Below the pieces are notes generated by a model. It made no database searches. It saw only the letters and a program-made list of their open reading frames with translations, and was not told where the DNA came from. A stretch of DNA of 64,000 nucleotides from Leptoclinus maculatus (taxonomy: Eukaryota; Chordata; Actinopteri; Perciformes; Stichaeidae), in NCBI GenBank assembly GCA_032191485.1, contig JAVDOI010000043.1, forward strand, positions 965,078 through 1,029,077, written 5' to 3'. The position numbers and the translations under genes were made by a program. Of this stretch, positions 52,001 through 61,500 are shown piece by piece. Positions within the stretch are counted from its first letter, which is position 1. Every line of letters starts with the position of its first letter.

Positions 52001-55000
52001 TATGAGTTATTTTTTGCTGACTACTAACCATTACCATTTGTACGTTTTTACTTAGTGAGTACTACATCACCATGGTGAAATGGGTGACACAGGACAGGCT
52101 GAGTGTGCGTTGGGTGACTCGATCTCAAAACATGTCAATACTTTCACTGTGCGATGTCACAACAAGTGACTGCACCAAGGTAGGGACATTATCGGTGAGA
52201 GTTCTTTAGTCTTCTACAATTCATTTATAGAAGTGTTATGTACTGACTTCATCTTTCCAACTCAGAAGCATGTGGAGACGTCAGAAAAGTGGCTTGATCG
52301 CCAGGTGAGTGTGTCAGTCCATCATCATTTATAAGCCCATCAATATCATAGACTGTATGTTAGACGTGAACGTAATCAACGTGGTTTTTGGTCGTCGCCA
52401 TCATATTTTTTTGGAACCAGAAGTGACATGAGAGGGTGAAGCTAAGTATCACCCAAAGCTGAATTTTTAGTTTTTAGTGGATGAAAATGTTGAAAACTTT
52501 CATGAACTGAAAACACACTGTGAAAGAGATTAAGTTGTGAAACATAAGACAACAACTGGACCGGAGAATGTTGTGGTAGAGACCTGTCAATCACGAGGTT
52601 GCCCCGCCCTAAATTATTATGGTCTATTATAATCTAAATGGGACCATAATTTACTAAATGAACATCATTGAAGAAGACTTGAAACTAGAGATTGAGACCA
52701 TAAACTCATGTTTACAATGTTTACTGAGGTAATAAATCAAGAGAGAAGTAGAGTCATTTTCTCATAGACTTCTATACAACCAGAGGAGTCGCCCCCTATG
52801 GCCGTTAGAAAGAATGCAGGTTTAACCTTTTCATACCTAGCCCCATTTTTAGGCTTCTGCTCGAAAATACTATACCCATACTCAAAGGGGCCTTACTCTC
52901 TAACTACATGGTCTATTTGAATAATTTCAATGGAGTAATAACACTAAGAAGGGGTTGCTCGTATGAATTGTGTAAATATTGTGTATATGTTACTGGTTAA
53001 GAGGAAAGGAAGATGGCACACAGCTCAAATTGAAAAGTGACAAGTTCGCCTGAAGACAAAGCACTTTTTGACATCATTTCTTTGAAATAATGGCAGCTGA
53101 CACTTCTAACACCTCTCCCAAATCATAGCACAACATGTCAGCAGTGCACTCTCTGCAAAGTTTGACTTTGATAAAGTGAAGCAGAACAAAATTAGAGGTT
53201 TTAGTACAGAGAGTTTAGGCGAGGTTTCCAAAATGTGCATTTGGGCACCATGTGTGCCATGTGTGCCATTTGAATTTTCTCATGTACCAAACTACATATT
53301 TCACTTGTATATTACTAATGGTGTTCAATACATCCTAATACAGCAGTTTGGGGCTTTTTATTTTATTTTTTTTATTTTATTTTTATTTTTTATTTTTTTA
53401 TGATCTTCCCTTAAGAGGGTCCCTTAAGGGACCCTTAAGGGACCCTCTCGGCATATAAAGGTTAAGGCACTTCCACATCGGCTTCACCTTTCAGATGAGG
53501 ATGTTGCCGCCCCGATATATACATTATTTAAGGAACACTGTTCATTTTTCTATGATAGTTGGTAAAATATATTAGTCGATCTCAAATAGGTTGACAATGA
53601 CAGGAAGGTAATTCTTGCAGACCACCAATGCTAAAGAACAACCTGTCTGAGTTTTTCATGAGAAAATCCATGTTTTATTTAACCTACCGTTATTGTACAT
53701 AACTTCATCAGCTTTTGTCCCGTTCCAGGCACCTGGTTTTTCCACATGGCCACTAACCACTACTACCTAATAGTGGCTGGGTGTATGTCTGCTGTTCTTC
53801 TGTTTTCCCAGAATGAAGAGCCAGTGTTTTCCAAGGATTGCACAGCGTTCTTCATCACTATGCCCTTAAGACACGGTGGTCGCGGGACATTCAACCACAT
53901 CACCATGATCTCTAACCAAGTAAAACTATTACGTTTTAATAAAATAAACGACATTGAGTTCGGTGAATTTACTGTGTATATGAAACTTCTTGGGTCTATT
54001 TATCATGTTATCTGTCCTAAGGCTATTCCAATTATTCACGCTGCTCATGCGGTTTTCATTTTTAAGTCTCGTCATTTTAAACTATAAAACTAAATTCACT
54101 TAAACACTAGAGAATTAAGAATACATTCAGATGAATAAATTAAGAAGAGTACAGTAGGGGGGCACTGGGTTCTGTGAAGATGAAGTCAGTTTCTGGAGAT
54201 AGTTTCTGAGAAGATTGAATGGCAGGGCAAGTTTATTTATATGGCACGGTTCTGCAACAAGGCGATTCAAAGCGCTGTACTTAAAACATAAAAAGCCAAA
54301 GTGCAAAAGAAACACATTATACAATACAATTAATACAAAATCCAAAAGAATAGAAACTAAAAACAAACTCAAATAGAACAGACAGGTATAAAATAAAACC
54401 GAACCGTCTACAGCATTGATCTAAAAGAAGTGAGAGTTAGCTTTCTGGGGAGTTTGTTCCAGATATATGGAGCATAGAAACTGAACGCTGCTTCTCCATC
54501 TTTAGTTTAGACTGAGAGGACAGACCCGTCCCAGACCACCTGAGACATCTGGATGGTTCACAGCTCAGAACTAAACTGGTGTTAAAACCTCAGAACTGGA
54601 TCCACTTTGTTGTACTCAGTGAGGACTCGAGCAGCAGCGTTCTCAATTAGCTGCAGCTGTTGAATACATTTTGTAGGGAGACCTTTGAAGACACCGCTAC
54701 AGTAGTCGAGTCTACTGAAGATAAATGCATGGACAACTTTTTCTAAATGTTGCTGAGACAAGATTAAGGTGATATAAGGCCAACTTTGTAATTGTCTTAA
54801 TGTGGCTGTTGAAATTCATGTCTGAGTCCATGACTACACTGAGATTACTGGCTTGGTCTGTAGTTATTAACGTACCGATAGCGGGGCGCCTTTTATCCGT
54901 ACCTCCTTGGCTCCAAAAACAGCTACCTCAGTTTTGTCTTTGTTTAATTGAAGAAACTTCTCGTACATCCAATTGTTGATCTGTTCAGAGCAATACTCAC

Positions 55001-58000
55001 TATAAGGTGAAAACAAACGACTCACGAGTGCATCCCTTTAACACCATGTAGGTTATGTGAGGTCATGTTGACATGCTTTGTCTGCTCTGTGCGCTATTCT
55101 TTCTCGTGCTTCTCAGTCTGAGGGTGAAGAGGTCAACCTCCGCCACCTGACCTCAGGAAGCTGGGAGGTCTCTAGAATTCTGGCCTACGATGAGAGCACA
55201 AACTCACTGTAAGCATGGGTTATTGGCGCCGTGCGATATTAACACCGTACAATATGTGACATGACATACAATACAATATGAACTCTCCAATAACAGGTAA
55301 TGTGTTTTTTCAGTTATTTCCTAAGTACGGAGGAAGGCTCAACACAACGGCAGTTCTACAGGTACCATGTTGATTTGTCTTCATTATAGAAGTAGAGAGA
55401 GCACCTTAGCTCATTACAGTTACTGTGAGGAACATTTAACTGGTTATGAAACAGTCTCAATTGAATACTGATGCCTCTATATGACCTAGAAAAGTGAACG
55501 AGACCATCAGCGAGAAGATTGGCTATTTCTATATCGTAAAATCGGATGGATCATGGAGATTCAGCTGAATCTCAGCTGGAGACAGAACCAGACCTGAGCG
55601 GGGCAGACTCTTAAACCCTGCTGCAGTAAAATGAGAGGTTCTCCAAAGGAACTCTGGCGCTTGGAAATTCTACCGCTTTTGTCCACAAGGGGTATCAAAA
55701 TCAACATCAACTGGAAGTTCCTCATAGTAGCTTTAAGGAACAGTTTGACATTTTGGGAAATACGCATATTTTCTTTCTTGCAAAGAGAGTTAGAAACCAC
55801 TCTTTAGTTATTTTATTATTAAAAAAACACTTTAATTATGTATTAATGGCTATAATCACAACATTTAATGGCTATGTCCATTCAAGTGAGTCATGTAGCT
55901 TAATAGTCAAGTCACCATCCAAACATTGCGCACATTTCTGACCAAATTTCCAACAAATTGGCCAAAGAAAATGCTTATTAATATGCATTTCCATTGACTA
56001 CTGTTATGTAAATATGAGATGTTGGTTCATTGAGACAAACCGTTTTTTCTTCAAATCTGCCATTAAACCATTACAGAAGAAGAGAGTTTACATCAAGAAA
56101 TCAGCAGAAGCCAAATCTCAAACGTTATATAAATATGTGGAAAACCTGATGGAAACATGACATTTCTGTTTGTTTCATGTATTAGTGTGAGGAATATTAG
56201 TCTGCTCAACGTGCCACACACATCTGAATTACCAACATTTTTCATCCACCAAGGTGCTCAGACATGTTTTCAAACGATACACAAACTCAAGCACAATATA
56301 TATCCATAAAAAGGAGATGGAAACCCATTTTATGCGTTAAACTACAGTGTAATATGTATCAATTACTGCATTGTATTATGGCACATTTTTCATTGATTTT
56401 GCCTTGAAGGATAGAAACATGCTGGTTATATCTCAGAAGTTGTAAATCTTTTGTTCTTCTTTTGTCCTCACACACCTCTAACAGAGTCTCCACACTGGAT
56501 CCATTTGATAAAGAATGCCTCACCTGCTCCCTCTTCAAATCAAAGTGCACCTACTATGACACCATCCTCAGCCCAGACGATCAACATGTTCTCCTCAGCT
56601 GCAGAGGTAACGCCTCATTATGACCAAAACAGAGAAATTAATTCACCTGGTTCACTGTCATATCACGTATTCACTTGGCTCTAAACTATTGTCAGAGAGT
56701 AAATTAATCATTGAATAAACTTTGTATCTTAATTATGTTCATTTTGAGAGCTCTCAATCTTAATCTTCCATTTCCGCTAAATTGAGTCAGTGTATCACAT
56801 TTACTCATTAATGCCAGATAAAAAATTAAAAACAAAGCCGGCTACACACTATTTATCTTCAAAATAAATAGACTTCTTCAGCATGAGAGAGAGACTACTG
56901 TATGTAACTCAATGGATCATGACATGGAAACATCCAGAGTCTCCCGACGTGTTTCTTCCGGCATGCCGAGCTTACTCAGGTCACAGAGCTGGGCCAGGTC
57001 ATGTTAGCTACCTGAGATGTGTTGGTGATGCAGAGCGGACACGGACGTCTGAGGCTTTGTAGCTAAGCTGCTAAAGCAACATGCTCAGAAGATGTTGGTT
57101 CCAGTGGCGGCTGGTCCATAGAGGGCGCTAGGGCGCCGCCCCCCCTAGAGCTACAAAAAATAAAAATAAAAATAAAAATAAAAATAAAAATAAAAATAAA
57201 AATAAAAATAAAAATAAAAATAAAAATAAAAATAAAAATAAAAATAAAAATAAAAATAAAAATAAAAATAAAAATAAAAATAAAAATAAAAATAAAAATA
57301 AAAATAAAAATAAAAATAAAAATAAAAATAAAAATAAAAATAAAAATAAAAATAAAAATAAAAATAAAAATAAAAATAAAAATAAAAATAAAAATAAAAA
57401 TAAAAATAAAAATAAAAATAAAAATAAAAATAAAAATAAAAATAAAAATAAAAATAAAAATAAAAATAAAAATAAAAATAAAAATAAAAATAAAAATAAA
57501 AATAAAAATAAAAATAAAAATAAAAATAAAAATAAAAATAAAAATAAAAATAAAAATAAAAATAAAAATAAAAATAAAAATAAAAATAAAAATAAAAATA
57601 AAAATAAAAATAAAAATAAAAATAAAAATAAAAATAAAAATAAAAATAAAAATAAAAATAAAAATAAAAATAAAAATAAAAATAAAAATAAAAATAAAAA
57701 TAAAAATAAAAATAAAAATAAAAATAAAAATAAAAATAAAAATAAAAATAAAAATATAAATAAAAATAAAATTTAAAATAAAAATAAACTATACAAATTG
57801 TCAATATTTGTGTTTTTGAAACATGGAATCACCCAGTAATATGTGTAAAATATGATATCTGCGGTAAATATATGCTTTTCCTGCTTGTCCTCTCTGCCTG
57901 TCTGCTCTTCCTCTCTGTGTGTGCACGTCTCAGCTGGCTGGGGCGCTGGAAAAACTGCCCCAAAGAGGCGGGTCTATAAAGCAGTTTAGCCAATGCTGAG

Positions 58001-58435
58001 TAAAGATATAAATGAGTGACATACAATTCAGCCAATCAGCGTCCTCAAATAGATTCAGCTTGGGGCAGTTTTTTTCCTGCCCCAAGCTGCGCGTTCTCGT
58101 CAGGAGAAGTCTCTACAGGAGAGCGCCAGTGTGAGCACTACTCCTCCAAGACCCGTTTGAGAGGAGAACTGAGAGGAGAAACTACTGAAAGAGCTGATCC
58201 CAGATCAGCCTGACCTCACAATCAGACAGCAGACTAGCAGGAAAGAGAAGCAGCACATGAAGCTTCTCTACTAGCTGTACACCAGACAGGTTTGACTAGC
58301 TGGATGACGTCATGATAATAACTTATTTATCTTTTTAAAACAACGGGGACAGAACCAGCATGGACAGTTAGGGAGTGAGGGACATGAAGCACCTGTCTGA
58401 GAAATGGATATATAGTTATATATATATATATATAT

Positions 58436-58506
<71 letters not shown>

Positions 58507-61500
58507 ATATTATAGTGAATATTATTATATGATATATATATATATTATTATATTATACAGAATATTATATGATATATATATTATTATATTATACAGAATA
58601 TTATATGATATATATATATATTATTATATTATACAGAATATTATTATATGTTATATATATTATATTATACTGAATTCCCTGTGAGGGTGACTAAAATAAG
58701 ATGTCCTGACGTGTTTGTGAAAGTGTTATTTACTGCTTTTTTTCGTGTTGGAATAAATGTTAAATATTTAACTGCAAAGTAGTAATGCGTGTTTGATACC
58801 TTAATTTGTTTGCATTAAATCATTCTGGGATGTTTGCTGAAGTTGATTGGATGTGGCACAGCCCTACCAAGAACATTTTCCACCAGCCGCCACTGGTTGG
58901 TTCTCTCTGGATCGACCTTCATATGTGAACAAACATTCTCCGTGATGGAGTTTAATTAATCCAGATCCAGATCCTCTCTCACTGACCATCACCTGTCAGC
59001 TGTCCTTCACATCTCACCTCACACATTCACCCTTCAGTCACTCCTTCACTGAACTGACAAACAGAAAATGAGGTTATTGGACTACAAACAATAGTAAGAA
59101 AAGTACTAATTGATCAGAAACATGATCCCTGTCAGTGTTTTACTATTATATATAGATATTACAAATGTTTGGATCATTGTTCCTGCTGCAGATGTTTCAG
59201 GTGGAGCTCATTTTAACTCTTTTATACTCTGTTGTTCAGTTTGGGTAGTTAGGAAAGGTTTGAAAAGTTATAATGTGTAAAGTAACTAAAGCTGCCAGAC
59301 AAATGTAGTGGAGTAAAAAGTACAATATTTCCCTCTGAGATGTTGTGGAGTAGAAGTACAAAGTTGAATAAAATAGAAATACTCAAGTAAAGTACCTTGA
59401 ATTTGTACTTGAGTACAGTACTTAAGCAAATATACTTAGTTACATTCCACCACTGATCATAATATTTACTCTTACCACTCACAGCTTATCAGAATCATAC
59501 AATGTACTTTTTATAAAGAGGTGGAATAATATAGAGCAGGATTGAGTTCAGTCTATTGGTCCGGCCCTCCACAACAGTCCCTGTTCCTCATGTGGGAAAA
59601 ATAATTGCCCCCCCCCTGCTCTAGACACTTAACCCTGAATTGCTTCTGAAGGCTGCTCCTTCGGTATACATGTTAGTTAGATAGTTAAGAGTCAGGTGGG
59701 TGAATGACGACATGTATGATGTATTAATGGAGCTTGTGGTGCTCAAAGCGGCAGAAAATGGCGCGTTGAACTCAAAGCAACTTGATCTAGTTTGATACAT
59801 AGCGCTACAGGTAAGAGTCACTTTATGGTCAAAATGTGTTACAGTTGTGATAGAATGTGTGATAAAGTTGCATTCCCTGATCTAAAATATAGACCCCCCC
59901 ACACAGGTCCTGGAATACCCCAAACTACTCTTCACAGACTGAGTGATATGAACAGTAAGTACTCTGGCACTAACAGACTGAACCAGGACTTTTTCAATCA
60001 ATTGCATCATAAATATTTATTCATTATGTTTGGGTGGAAGCCGATTTTCTGACTGTGCCTGAAAAGTGCATTAATCAATCGAATTTACTCAAACTCATTT
60101 ATGTAAATGAAGTCACTGAGATCAATAAATCGATCATCTTCGTCCTCTCCTGCAGGCTCACAGATTTATTTATTTATTTGAAAGGGACCATGCACAGTCC
60201 ATTCGATGCACTGTACCAGAGTGTAGCTTAAGCTAATTTGCATCTGCAGTCCCTCTGCAGATTGAGGGTTGTTGATGATTCCAGTCCTATTGTATCACGT
60301 TACCAAGCTGCAACATTCCTTGTTAGTCAGTTTCCTGACTCGTGTGACTTTATAAGTGACAGTTGTATGTTTGATAATGAACGTGAACAGAGTTTTGATC
60401 GTCTCGGTACACTTCATAGCACAGCAGGACATTGAAGTGAAGGAGTGAAGGAGGGTTTTGTTTCGTTATTGCAGGTATGAGTTTCCCTCTAACTAAAGTC
60501 ATTCTTCTTCTTGCCCTGTCACAGAGCACAAGACTGTGGAAAGGAACACAGCATTAAGACATGCGCTGATAAACAGGGGGATACCCAAGTGGGAAAGAAG
60601 AACCGTACAAATCAACAACTTTGGTACAGTATGTCCATACTGTAACAATCATCTGCAACTACGTGCCGTGTTTACAACATCCACCGACGACCACTCATTC
60701 TCTCCTTGTTCAGTTAATGAGCAATAATCAGGAGGCTGAGAAATAAGTTTATGTTTAAATACAACTGGGTTACTCAGACAAATCAGATTACGTGCAACCT
60801 GCTGCTTGTATATTCATGTTTAGATATTTTCCTTCACACTTTATTTTGGTCATATAACACACTTATTTGAACTATAGTAGCCATGCATTTGCTCTAGAAA
60901 TGGCAATGTCGGTCAGTCGAATATCTCAACTATTGAACTATTGGATGGATGCCCATGACACATGTATTTCTCCAATTCTTTAGTTTATAACCAAAAATCT
61001 GCTAAATTGATGAATTCGCTAATGTTAGCATGCTAACGTGCTCAACTAAGCTAGTGAAAAGAACAAACTTCAGCATGTTAGTATGGCCCTTGCTAGCTTA
61101 ATAGCATGCTGACATCAGCATTTTGCTCGAAATGACAACAAAGCTCCAAACTGTTAATGCACTGCTGGTGACAGTAGTGATGGTTTCCAGCCCAATACGT
61201 ACCCATCAGCTGGACAGGCAGGCTCACTCACATCTGCATGTCAGACGTGCACATTCAGGATAAACACAACTTGAGCAAACAGGTGCACAGCTTTCTGAGC
61301 TGATTATGAAACAGCCCCGGAATCAGAAACGAAGCCCTGTATCGTTTCAATTCGAGGCGACGGCTCACCATATGGTGTCTGTGTTTACCATTAGAGACAA
61401 TGTGAAGCATATTAAAGGCCTTTCGAGACAAAACAAAGTCAGATGGGAGCACTGACTTCAAACGTTGAATGCACAAAGACTTATTTTTCACATGAACCAG

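Larger units (their letters stand above)
52345..53505 (+). repeat. Dispersed repeat R2, forward copy split by a piggyBac-like element
   Basis: 'AGACTGTATGTTAGACGTGA', 'GAGACCTGTCAATCACGAGG', 'GAGATTGAGACCATAAACTC' and 'AGAGGAGTCGCCCCCTATGG' lead up to TTTAA at 52825. The repeat resumes at 53462 with TTAAGGCACTTCCACATCGG. Confidence 0.85.
57102..58895 (+). mobile_element. Complete non-autonomous hAT element, 1794 bp
   Basis: The terminal inverted repeat CAGTGGCGGCTGGT is perfect over 14 bp at both ends. The flanking GTTGGTTC is duplicated exactly (57094-57101 and 58896-58903), the 8-bp signature of hAT insertion. Inside lie a long TAAAAA array, a promoter-like stretch ('CCAATCAGCG' at 58032; 'GGGTCTATAAAGCAG' near 57970), TA/TG microsatellites and an AT-rich tandem array. 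No transposase frame. Confidence 0.95.

Noticed and set aside
55490..55568. Short open segment (NETISEKIGYFYIVKSDGSW) that could be an extra dpp10 exon between N and O
   Set aside because: The family has no sequence here, exons N and O join in frame, and no donor in suitable phase follows.
57151..57804. 217-codon minus-strand open frame of alternating Phe and Tyr
   Set aside because: It is only the translation of the TAAAAA array; a 6-bp period keeps frames open.
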